This document shows, piece by piece, positions 34,209 to 43,083 of a stretch of DNA of 64,000 nt; positions within the stretch are counted from its first letter, which is position 1; every line of letters starts with the position of its first letter. The notes beneath the pieces were generated by a model. That model was not told the origin of the DNA. It saw nothing but the letters and a program-made list of their open reading frames with translations, and did not search any database. The position numbers and the translations under genes were made by a program. The DNA comes from Trichoplusia ni (lineage: Eukaryota; Arthropoda; Insecta; Lepidoptera; Noctuidae): the NCBI RefSeq assembly GCF_003590095.1, contig NC_039478.1, positions 18,104,001 through 18,168,000 on the forward strand, in the 5' to 3' direction.

Positions 34209-35335
34209 TTCCAAATTTGATTTATTATCTAACGTTTGAAGATCGAACCTTTTTAAATGTGGAAGCTTTTTGGAAGTTGACTTATGAATTTTGTTAGAAG
34301 TTTTCGAGTCGGTTGTCAAGTAAGTAGGGTTATATTTTTATTTAATTTTTTTTTGTCCTTGGAGCTTTTTGTACAACTATAACTACACGAATAAATACTT
34401 ATTTAAGTAAAATAAATTTATTTTAAATTCTCGATATAGTATGAAATAACATATACGTCTGAGATTTTTCTTTTGATATTTCATCAACATCATTGCACAA
34501 CTAAAGTTCTAAAAATTTCTAACCATTTAAATAAATATTAAGGATACTTTGACATGCAACTGAAAAGTCACTTAATGTTAATCGAGGGAGATTTGTTTGT
34601 AAATTGCTGATACTCCTTATTTACTGTAATACATATGTTACTAAACATATGTCACTACTATATTTTCTGATGACACCAAACTTTCAAAAGTCACGTGATG
34701 GAAGTATGTTAAGGCATTTTTCCTGTAAAAAACTTCCTGCCTAAGTAAGTTTTTTTAACAAGATCATCGCCTCGCTTACTTTTCCTCTGGATCCTTTCTC
34801 TCGTGCCTATCTCCTTACATAGCCGTCTACAATTAATGAACTATGCAACATAAAAAAAAACAATTAGAACCTATAGCTAATAACCATCCCGTTGAACCCT
34901 ACAAATCGTACAACATTTATGAATACACCACCATTCAATCTCAGACTTCCCAAACTCTATTTTCTTTAAACCCGAGACAAGTTAAACTTCCACTCGAATA
35001 AACAACAACAGTTAATTTAAATTGACGAACTAATACAATGGCGGTAACTGAATGGAGGCGAGACGGCTTAACTAAACGGGTTATTTGTTAGTTACCAACT
35101 CACTTGATACTGCAGTACGCTCAATCTCTGCTGATACTAAGTTAGTTAACTCGGGTTATCGTGTAACTGTTTGGGTTCTGTACAGTGGATATGACGTTTG
35201 AATTGTGTTTGGATTGTTTTTGTTTTTGTTGGTTTCATTCGGTTCTTTATAAATGACTTCTGAGTTTTGTTGTGCATTTTTTTAAACAAATCCCGCTCTA
35301 AGATAGAAGGTCCTTGTGTGTGGGGTTTCCTAAAG
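34209..35335. other. Stretch without recognised gene
   Basis: AT-rich, no repeats or open frames of interest. Confidence 0.4.
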
Positions 35336-35466
35336 TTAATTCACATGCACAAAGACACCCAGCATTCGTGGGTTATACAAACGCTTGTCCTACGCGGGGA
35401 TCAAACCCGCGATATATCAGGCACAGTGGGTTTGGCGTTCTGATCTGACAGCTATCCGTCTTTCAT
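35336..35466 (-). repeat. tRNA-like SINE-family copy, minus orientation
   Basis: TTCACATGCACAAAGACACC, GCATTCGTGGGTTATACAAA and CGCTTGTCCTACGCGGGGAT, then CAAACCCGCGATATATCAGG and GGGTTTGGCG. On the minus strand CGGGTTTGATCCC is a B-box with one change. This is the cleanest copy of this family in the window. Confidence 0.6.
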
Positions 35467-35679
35467 CCAACAAGAGTATGATAGATTGTTGTCTACGATA
35501 TTGTAAAAACAAGGTACTGTTTCTGTTGCATTAGAATATGTTCAGTCAGTCAAGAATATGCAAATGTCGCAAAAATGATGAAAAAGAACCTTAAAACAAT
35601 AATAATTAAAACGAATACAAACAATACAAGATACATCTCAATTAAAGACAGTAAACGGTGAAACAAAACCACTTGTCTG

Positions 35680-35790
35680 GCGGATGCGTTGCGTAACACG
35701 AAATGTGGGTAGTTGCAAATGGCGCGCACCGCCGAAACAAACAGGACGGCACAAAAAGATGCGTGCGCGCATCTGCATGTTTGCACTAAA
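35680..35790. other. GC-rich island with palindrome
   Basis: Includes GGCGGATGCGTTGCG, GGCGCGCACCGCCG and the hairpin AGATGCG-TGCG-CGCATCT (35757-35774). It overlaps a 78-codon minus-strand open frame (35550-35786) whose C-terminal half is an Ile/Phe-rich run typical of AT-rich chance translation. Confidence 0.3.
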
Positions 35791-35936
35791 TTAGCGATGA
35801 CGCCTCAACAGTTTTCCCACACATTACAAGTGTGGTGGGTTAGCAGATAAAGTTTTATTGTGAAATTAGTTTTATGATATTTTTCTTAATACTTTTGAGA
35901 GATAGGTTCATATTTTTACTCTCGAAATGATGAATG

Positions 35937-35968
35937 ATCGCGATCCTCAGTAGTCTGAGGATCCCGAT
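35937..35968. repeat. Strong short hairpin
   Basis: GATCCTCAG (35942-35950) pairs perfectly with CTGAGGATC (35955-35963) over a TAGT loop. The stem extends by ATCG/CGAT after one C-C mismatch, giving 13 paired bases in 32 nt. Confidence 0.6.
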
Positions 35969-36516
35969 TAAGAGACAGTAAACCGTTTGTGTCTCGTCGT
36001 GGAAAGTGGAAAAGCTGTCATTTGGTGACAAAAAAACTATCAAGTTTTCAGCAGTTTATCATGTTATTTTTGTTAAAAAAATATATTTCCCTTTAAATTC
36101 ACGAGTCAAAAATAAATGTTTTAATTGACTATTTAAGCATATCCAAGTAATTTTATTTTTCTAGAAGTTTAACAAAGTTACTGGCCGACACAAATATACC
36201 GATTGATGGAAAAGAATCGTATTGACGATGTCTGTTTAAAATTGGCTACTTAACCTAAATATTTAAGCGGTCTTTCACTACCGTCGACTAAAAATATTTG
36301 ACAATACTTTTGTTTGAGAAAACAAATTTTAAATTGTCACAAGACTTATGTAACACATATACATAGATAGTAGTTATATTTGTCAATTAAGAACAGTTTT
36401 GATAATAAAACTACATAATAGTGCATGTATATTTCAACTTGATTTGCTACCTACATTTGTCGACGTATAAAGCTATCAATTACCAGCCGACTAATAAATT
36501 AATCATACGATCAACT
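35969..36516. other. AT-rich stretch, nothing recognised
   Basis: No gene or known repeat. Confidence 0.4.
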
Positions 36517-36553
36517 AGCGACAAATTAGTCGTCGAGCTAATTTGCTGTCGCT
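36517..36553. repeat. Imperfect hairpin
   Basis: AGCGACAAATTAG (36517-36529) pairs with CTAATTTGCTGTCGCT (36538-36553), leaving a 3-nt bulge and an 8-nt loop. Confidence 0.5.
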
Positions 36554-36604
36554 CCCCGCACAGGATGCGATTCCTTCGCACTTAGTTGTGGCAAATAAGA
36601 GTAA

Positions 36605-36713
36605 AACCGTCTATCTCATAATGAATGGGACTCATTTGCTGATGGTATGCTATTTGTAATCATTCATACATTTGTAATCCCATTTAATGTATTTATTTAT
36701 GAGTTTTACGGTT
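36605..36713. mobile_element. Short MITE-like element with terminal inverted repeats
   Basis: The left end AACCGTCTATCTCATAA and the right end (reverse complement AACCGTAAAACTCATAA) match at 13 of 17 positions. ATGAATGGGA on the left corresponds to TCCCATTTAAT on the right. About 109 bp, non-coding. Target-site duplication was not identified. Confidence 0.45.
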
Positions 36714-37190
36714 GATTTCTTGTGACTGGGTTTCTTGTAGTTTGATTTTAGGAATGGATTTTAGGTTTTAAATTACTTTAAGAAAATGTTCGATGGGTCT
36801 CTATTACTGTACTATTTTATCATAAGTGTAGTTTATTGACTTGTCTTTTTTTTAGTTTACTAATGAAGGCCCAGCTTAAGCCTTTATAAAATCTGTATTG
36901 ATTAGCTCAAAGATAACATTTTTTTGGATTATGTTGGACTAAAATGACTTCTTATCATAAATACCTATATACACTATTGATTGTCAAGGGTTGTCAGGTT
37001 CCCCCATTTTTCACCATGGAAACCATTTTTACGAGGCAAGTCCTGTGACATATACATATTCATCAAAATCGCTACATTTTCAATATTAACTAATTCGGGT
37101 TTTAAGGAAATGGGATACATCTTGTCTAGCTACTTGTAACTTATTAAGAACTTATTTTATAGGTTTAACGAAAGCTCAAAATTGACATTA
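36714..37190. other. Stretch without recognised gene
   Basis: AT-rich. The TTCATCAAAATCGCTACATT phrase near 37060 hints at an old element end, but too little remains to assign. Confidence 0.35.
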
Positions 37191-37969
37191 AAAAACCGGC
37201 CAAGTGCGAGTCGGACTCGCGCACCGAGGGTTCCGTACAAACCTGCAAGGTTATATATTTTGTAATGTAACCAAAAATTTAAGGTTTTCGGAATTTTTCC
37301 TTTATGTGTGCTATAAAACGTTGCTTCATGCCAAATTTCAAGATTCTAAGTCGACTGGAAGTACCCTTTAGGTTTTGATTCCCTTGCGAGTATTTGCGAG
37401 TTTCAAAATATGCAGCTTAAATTGCTGTTTCTTTTGATTGCGTTGACATAGAAGTTTGATTTTGTTACAGCCTTAAGGTATTATAGACCTGAGTATTTGG
37501 TATGAATTTCAATTTAATACCTCTACGCGTTTATGAGGAAATAGGTAGTAAGTTTAAAATTATTAAAAAAATATATATTATGTGATATAACGAAAAAATT
37601 ATGGTTTTCGTAATTTTTCCTTTATCTATGCTATAAGACGTTGCTTCGTACCAAATTTCAAGATTCTGAGTTCACGGGAAGCACCCTGTAGGTTTTGATT
37701 CCCTTGCAAGTGTCGAAAATTTGCAGCATAAACGGCTGTATCTTTTGATTGCGTTGGCTTAGAAGTTTGATTTTTTCACAGCTTCAAAGGACAGTAGACC
37801 TGAGTAATTGATATAAATTTCAGCTTCATACCTCCACGCGTTCCCGAGAAAAAGGGTCTTGACAGACGGACGGACGGACGGACGGACGGACAGACGGACG
37901 GACAGACGGACAACAAAGTGATCCTATAAGGGTTCCGTTTTTTCCTTTTGAGGTACGGAACCCTAAAAA
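37191..37969 (+). mobile_element. GTGCGAGTCGG-family element, best copy, with inverted termini and internal duplication
   Basis: It starts AAAAACCGGCCAAGTGCGAG and TCGGACTCGCGCACCGAGG. AGGGTTCCGTAC (37227-37238) is perfectly inverted as GTACGGAACCCT at the right end (37953-37964), and AGGGTTCCG recurs at 37929-37937, forming a terminal hairpin. The middle consists of two diverged copies of one unit of about 290 bp (about 37253-37548 and 37571-37857; shared phrases include GTTTTGATTCCCTTGC and TTTTGATTGCGTTG). A (GACG)n tract fills 37861-37912. No coding capacity: apparent Pro-Ser-Val-Arg repeats on the minus strand come from the tetranucleotide tract. Partial copies lie at 17496, 18218, 18936, 39888, 45990, 56796 and 59862. 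Confidence 0.75.
37861..37912 (+). repeat. (GACG)n tetranucleotide microsatellite
   Basis: GACGGACGGACGG units with occasional CAGA variants, internal to the surrounding element and characteristic of it. Confidence 0.9.
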
Positions 37970-38265
37970 GGTATATTCATAACATTTCCCGCGTCCACGT
38001 ATAAGAAAAGTTAATATATGTATACTCCAAGTATTTTTCAAACACAATAAATAATAAAAGATTTCTCAAAAATATAGTCAGACACACGAACCTGACACAT
38101 CTAGAAAAAAATATAGGCAATACAACATTTTAAAGTTGAAAACGAAATAGTTTTAAAATTTTCATTCATAAAACTTTCGATATATTAAGAATATTTGATT
38201 TCAAAACGTCCACAATCAATCAAGCTGCCAACATTCTCAAATATCACATTCTACATCTTGGTGCG
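37970..38265. other. AT-rich spacer
   Basis: Nothing recognised between the two elements. Confidence 0.4.
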
Positions 38266-38413
38266 TTAAGGCTCATTTACACGACACGAAAAATGTCGTA
38301 GATTCGAAATACATTGCGTACTCGACCCGTTAAAATATGTCACATGATCGACCATCGCCAGCAATGTATAACAACTTGCATGATATCCATCGCATCGTCT
38401 AAATGAGCTTTAA
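38266..38413. mobile_element. MITE with TTAA target duplication
   Basis: The left end TTAAGGCTCATTTACACGA and the right end, as reverse complement TTAAAGCTCATTTAGACGA, match at 17 of 19 positions and both include TTAA. This fits a 140-bp element flanked by a TTAA duplication (38266-38269, 38410-38413), as made by piggyBac-type transposases. The family assignment is inferred from the TTAA alone. A diverged sister copy lies at 22406-22555. No coding capacity. Confidence 0.65.
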
Positions 38414-39887
38414 AAATAAATGGTCAAGTGTCAGCTGTCACGGACACGTCGGGTCCCGTACATTGAGTGCTTTTTCACTTTATAAATAGCGAGGTTATTT
38501 TAATGTCGACTTGTAGCTTCACTGTCTGTGACTATTTTGTTTTGAGTTATGAGGACGTTGCGGGCGTTTGTAAAAACAAATATTAAAATACTTTAGGTTA
38601 TCTCAAGTGTATTTGGCTCGGTTTATTTATAGGAATGATTTGGTCTGTTTTAAGCTGGGTGGTTTTAGAATGGATTTGTCAGATAGTAATCGAAGGACAA
38701 AGATTTCAATATGCAAAAAATAGGAAAACACTTTTCTATACTAATATTCCTACATTTCCGTTGAAAATTTGACGAGTAGCAAAATAAAAATATATAAACT
38801 TAGAAAGACTGTATTTACTGTATAATCCTTACTTACACCTAAAAATCAACAAATATAACAAAATGACGTCAAAAACAAAACAACATTTCCCCGCGCATCC
38901 CTAAAAAAAACATGAAAGAAGCGTCACGTAACGATGGCTCAAACGGATGCCAAATAGTTCTTTTTTCACTTCCAGGTCAGTGACCTGAAGCGACTAGAAA
39001 AGCCGCCGGTTTCGCTCATTTTAAACTGTGGCGAAAGCCAATACCGCCTTACAAATAGCTGCCGGGGCTTTCCAAGTGTTGAAGACTTGTATACTCTTTT
39101 TATTTGTGTATTTTTTCGTGTATATTTATAGAAAATATTGAAATAGCCAGTCATCCTCATGGTATAAAGGACTGCTAACTGTTGCTCGGCTTATGGAATT
39201 AAGATCGTTGTCAGTGTTTTTTGTTTGGTTGTGATGAGGTTTTATTTGGCGGGAAAACCGGTTTGTTACTCTGGCTTGAGGTACTTGCGCTGTAGACCCC
39301 TTCTGCACTTGAAGGGGAACTACAACTTAATTATGGCGAAGGTTGTTGGCGAAGAAGTCAGACAATACATTGCAATTATTATTAATTTCGCCTTTTTTAT
39401 TTGTTGATGTGTTAATCCAAGATCAACAAACACAGATTAAATTATCTTCTTAAGTTTCTGTTTAATTAATTAGAGGCCCTCATTTTCTTCTCTGATGCAG
39501 TAAAATCCATTTTTCCGTCATCCTTGCATTAAGCTGATATGTCGCAATCACAAAATATACTAAGAAAGATGGTAACAATACGGTAATCAAAAGTACACAC
39601 CACCCATCCACCAAATATTCAACAATATTTTCCTTCTATAAAAAGACAGTCAGCTGATCCCAATTTAAAACAATCTCTTATTATTTCAAATGTGTCTCAC
39701 ATTTAGCAGTTAAGATTACTCATGGCAATCGGAATTAACTATTCTGTCTGGGTGTTTGAGCCAAAACTAACTATAGAACTGTCAAAATTTCTGTCGTCTG
39801 TCGCTATATAGGGCCTCTCTAAGGTGTACTTGCATTTAGTATAGACAGCTGTTATGGATCATATGTTTTCAAGAACCCTGTATTTAA
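38414..39887. other. Stretch without recognised gene
   Basis: Contains a CRE palindrome TGACGTCA (38864-38871) and a GC-richer patch around 38990-39080. Open frames of 60-64 codons on both strands are unconvincing. Confidence 0.35.
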
Positions 39888-40130
39888 AAAGAATCCAAGT
39901 GCAAGTCAGACTTGTTGTAGACGGTTCTGCATTAATCGACTGATTAAAAAATAATTATCCCATCGTATTAAAGTCTTTACCAATCTTTGTTAAAGGAGTC
40001 GATTTTTATCAGAATTTTCTATTTAAGAGGTAACAGAAATACATCATCGGTGAAAATATCGTTTCAGCTATCAAGGTTCATGAGATACATCCTAGCGAAA
40101 GACAGTCAGACGGCCAATTTGTGGATACCC
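39888..40130 (+). repeat. Degenerate GTGCGAGTCGG-family copy
   Basis: AAGAATCCAAGTGCAAGTCA, GTAGACGGTTCTGC and, further on, TTCATGAGATACATCCTAGC and GAAAGACAGTCAGACGGCC keep the family order but are heavily substituted. Confidence 0.45.
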
Positions 40131-41406
40131 TCAAAATTGTCACCCTAGCCCATGGCCATAGTGCCCCGAGTCTAGCTGGCACTTGAATGGTTATTTTAGA
40201 AGACACACCAATACCTCTCTTCCCTATTATACCAGTAATTGCTAATACGAAACTCAGTTGATCTGAATATCCATTTTCTATTGACGAGCAACTAAAACTT
40301 ATAACTGTGATTCTGGAACAATCTCTTCACCTTCACACATTGTGAAACACTTTGCATACACAAAGGCTGCTAAACGATGTTATCGCCGTTCGATTCCCGT
40401 GTGGGACATTACTTTTTTTTTCGACTATCAAACCAGATTACACTCGATTAAGGGTGAAAGTGTGATTTTGAGTTTTCAATAAAATTAGATTAGGTACTGA
40501 AACTTTTGAAACGTTTTTTTATAGGTCCTCCCTTTTTCAGGAAAAAATACAACGTTTGTTTACATTGTCGCTAACAATCACTCTATTAACATTAAAGATA
40601 TACTTCTTCACTCCAAAACGCCTAAGCCGATTCTGATAACATTTGCTATAAAGGTAGCTGACATCCTAAATGAAAGCAAGCTATATTTTGTAGCCATAAT
40701 ATTAGTAATTTAACTATAATTTTGCCGTTCGCGGGATAACAATATCTTTTCAAGGCGTAAGTGGCAAAAGGATAGAAAAGTCTACAGGCACATAGGGAAC
40801 TTTGACAGCTGTGAGACAAACATGTTTACAATTTAACTTTCATGTTGGCTTAAAGGAAAATTAAATTATTATCCCATCCGAAATTTCCCATCATACGAAA
40901 TCAAATATCATTATACAATTTATACCTTCAATTCAACAGTCTGCAATCATTACAAAGTATTGACAAACCTAGTTGCTTAGTTAGGGGTACATTAAGCACT
41001 AAGTATGCTTATGAAACCCTTCGCTAGGAAATCGACATCGACATCGACAGTCGATGTTGAAAACGTAACGAGGCTTTGTGGTCGACTAGCTCAGCTCGGG
41101 CGAGGTGTGAAGTTAACGAGAACTGTATAGATAAAGTTCAGAAGGTTTAATATTTATTTATTTCCCGCGGTTCACCGTAGAAGTTACCGATCCCGTGGTA
41201 ATTTTACGGTTTTCTCAGTAACAAACATCAGACTTGTTTTAATTTATATTCAAAACTATAGCAGCCATCAAAATATGTCAGAAGTTTGACTTTTGTCTTT
41301 TATGCAATTTTTTTTGGTCTGCTACGCATATTTCAAGCCAAATAGGTTTAACCGTTCTCGAGTTTTAGCTAGGCCAATGAACCGCCATTAGAAGAATATA
41401 GAAAAA
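40131..41406. other. Stretch without gene, with one B-box remnant and a small palindrome
   Basis: GTTCGATTCCC (40388-40398) followed by GTGTGGGACATTA looks like the end of a tRNA-derived SINE. ACATCGAC-A-GTCGATGT (41041-41057) is a palindrome at the end of a short ATCGAC repeat. The TAGCTCAGCTCGG at about 41089 resembles a pol III A-box but lacks a partner B-box. Confidence 0.35.
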
Positions 41407-41560
41407 GGTTTAATAACGGATTTTTCTCGAGTATTCATCGGGATAGCTCGACTTGCTTCGAATGGATCGCGATGGCAGTAGATAGTTCGACTCGCGACTC
41501 CGTCAGCTTGTGATAAAAGGCTGTGGTTGGGTCCGAAACTAGTTGGACTGCCCCCATAAA
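41407..41560 (+). repeat. Lepidopteran repeat with TCGGGATAGCTCGACT core
   Basis: GGTTTAATAACGGATTTTTC, CATCGGGATAGCTCGACTTG and GGTCCGAAACTAGTTGGACT are landmark phrases of a dispersed lepidopteran repeat. A related but diverged copy is at 57058-57166. Formal class unknown. An open frame on the minus strand is incidental. Confidence 0.5.
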
Positions 41561-42222
41561 TACGGGAGGAGTTTTTCAATAGACGGAACTGTTATTAAAT
41601 AATATAATTTATATAAAACTATAAGAAAAATCTGCTTTAAGAGCGCAAAGAGTATAGAAGCGCAAAATTTGATCTAAGAAAAAAGTATTATGAAAAAAAG
41701 GTTATTTCTTTGTAGTTAAACTACTGTTATATAATTCTTATCCATCGGTTAATAGTTCGGCGGTTAATAATTGCGATAGTTACCGCAGGGTTAACGCGAT
41801 AATGACGAAGTGAGAAACTTGTTGTGACTACATCATTCCGCGATCAAATCCTAACTGGGGGTTAACGGTTTAGTTAAATCATAACTTATCTTGATGGGTT
41901 AGTGATTTTGATAAACGAATCTGATAACGACCTGATTACTTAAGCCGAGGCGATAGATTATATTGTAATTATTTGTAATTATAGTTTATAAGTAATTGAT
42001 TGAAAATTAATGATAGTTAAGGTAATGGGTTTTTATTTCTGTATTTCAATAAATTTTAACGAAAAGTTTGGTGTAAAACATACATTTCGATTTTTATAGT
42101 AAGTATCATGAATGGGCAATAGATTGAGTCATAAAAGCATCGAATGTGATATTTATTACATATATTTTACTCTAAACACATTTGGAAACTAGTAGTTCCA
42201 TAATCGATTCCATAAGTTTGAC
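41561..42222. other. AT-rich stretch, nothing recognised
   Basis: A GGTTAATAGTTCGGCGGTTA patch at about 41747-41767 is mildly repetitive. No gene. Confidence 0.4.
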
Positions 42223-42460
42223 GACCTCCGTGGTCGAGTGGCGTACGCACCGGTTTCAAGGTGTCGCTAGCTCTGAGGTCCCGGGTTCGATCCCCGGTCG
42301 GGTCAATGCAAAAATTCACATTTCTACATTTTCTCGGGTCTGGGTGTTTGTGGTACCTTCGTTGTATCTGAATTCCATAACACTAGTGTTTCAGCAACTT
42401 ACTTTGGGTTCAGAACAATGTATGTGATGTTGTCCGCATTTATTATTATTTATTATAATC
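42223..42460 (+). mobile_element. tRNA-derived SINE, nearly complete
   Basis: The head GACCTCCGTGGTCGAGTGGC carries a pol III A-box (TGGTCGAGTGG, 42231-42241) and a perfect B-box (GGTTCGATCCC, 42284-42294). The T-arm CCGGG/CCCGG folds, and five of seven acceptor-stem positions still pair (GACCTCC with TCGGGTC). The body contains TCTGGGTGTTTGTGGTACC and TAACACTAGTGTTTCAGCA, and the tail is (TTATTA)n. Head, body and tail all fit a lepidopteran SINE rather than a working tRNA gene. It resembles the SINEs described in noctuid moths. Target-site duplications were not found. Confidence 0.8.
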
Positions 42461-42960
42461 CAAATAAATTTCCAAAAAACAGAATTTCAAAATCCAAACC
42501 AAATAGGTTTCATTTCAAATACTGAAACTTTTTTAGGCACTATAAAAACGTAATCACTCTTCTAGATAAAAAGTGGCATCCTATAGAGAAGTAGGTACTG
42601 GCTAGAAACACAATAAGATAAAAAATCCTTCTCTTTGAAACATAAAAATAGCTTAATCAAAGTTTATTTAGGTATAAACACAGGTTAAGGTATCCCGAGT
42701 TATTCCCTATAAATGAACACCATCAGATAGGTACTAAGTCCGGTCAGTAGATAGTGCGTGAGTTAGCAACGCATAGAAAGTGCTCGGTGGTTGCCAACTG
42801 GCACCAGCGCGGCTTGAGAAATGGCACCTTCGTGACGTCATCTTATCGCCTTGTACGGTGTTACTATTGCCAAATAACTATTGTGATTTTGTATATGTTT
42901 GCAAGGGTTTTTCTATGGAGGTTTTTGGTCATATATCTTTACGAAGAGCAGAAGATACAT
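42461..42960. other. Stretch without supported gene
   Basis: A GC-moderate block at 42750-42860 includes a CRE palindrome (42833-42840) and two overlapping open frames of 95 and 119 codons (to 43139) that start here. Their translations are not recognisable and run into the CT/GA tracts. Confidence 0.35.
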
Positions 42961-43083
42961 TTCTCTCTCTGTTATCTCGCTCTCTCGCTCTTCCTCCCTG
43001 TACAGTCTTTTGTAAATTATTATTTTTATTCATATGGATAAAATATAATAGACACATCACACATACAGAGAGAGAGAGAGACG
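42961..43083. repeat. Opposed CT-rich and GA-rich tracts
   Basis: A CTCTCTCTGTTATCTCGCTC-type pyrimidine tract (42963-43000) faces a (GA)7 tract (about 43068-43082) roughly 70-100 bp downstream. They could pair as an imperfect hairpin or bind GAGA-type factors. Confidence 0.5.

Noticed and set aside
37861..37912. CRISPR-like array
   Set aside because: The units are contiguous tetranucleotides without spacers; this is a eukaryotic microsatellite.
37826..38047. Minus-strand frame with Pro-Ser-Val-Arg repeats
   Set aside because: The repeats are a direct translation of the (GACG)n microsatellite inside a transposable element.
41087..41110. Pol III A-box-like TAGCTCAGCTCGG as a tRNA start
   Set aside because: No B-box follows at tRNA distance and the downstream sequence does not fold.
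42223..42300. Functional tRNA gene
   Set aside because: A- and B-boxes are good, but the acceptor stem pairs at only five of seven positions and the sequence continues into a SINE body and tail.
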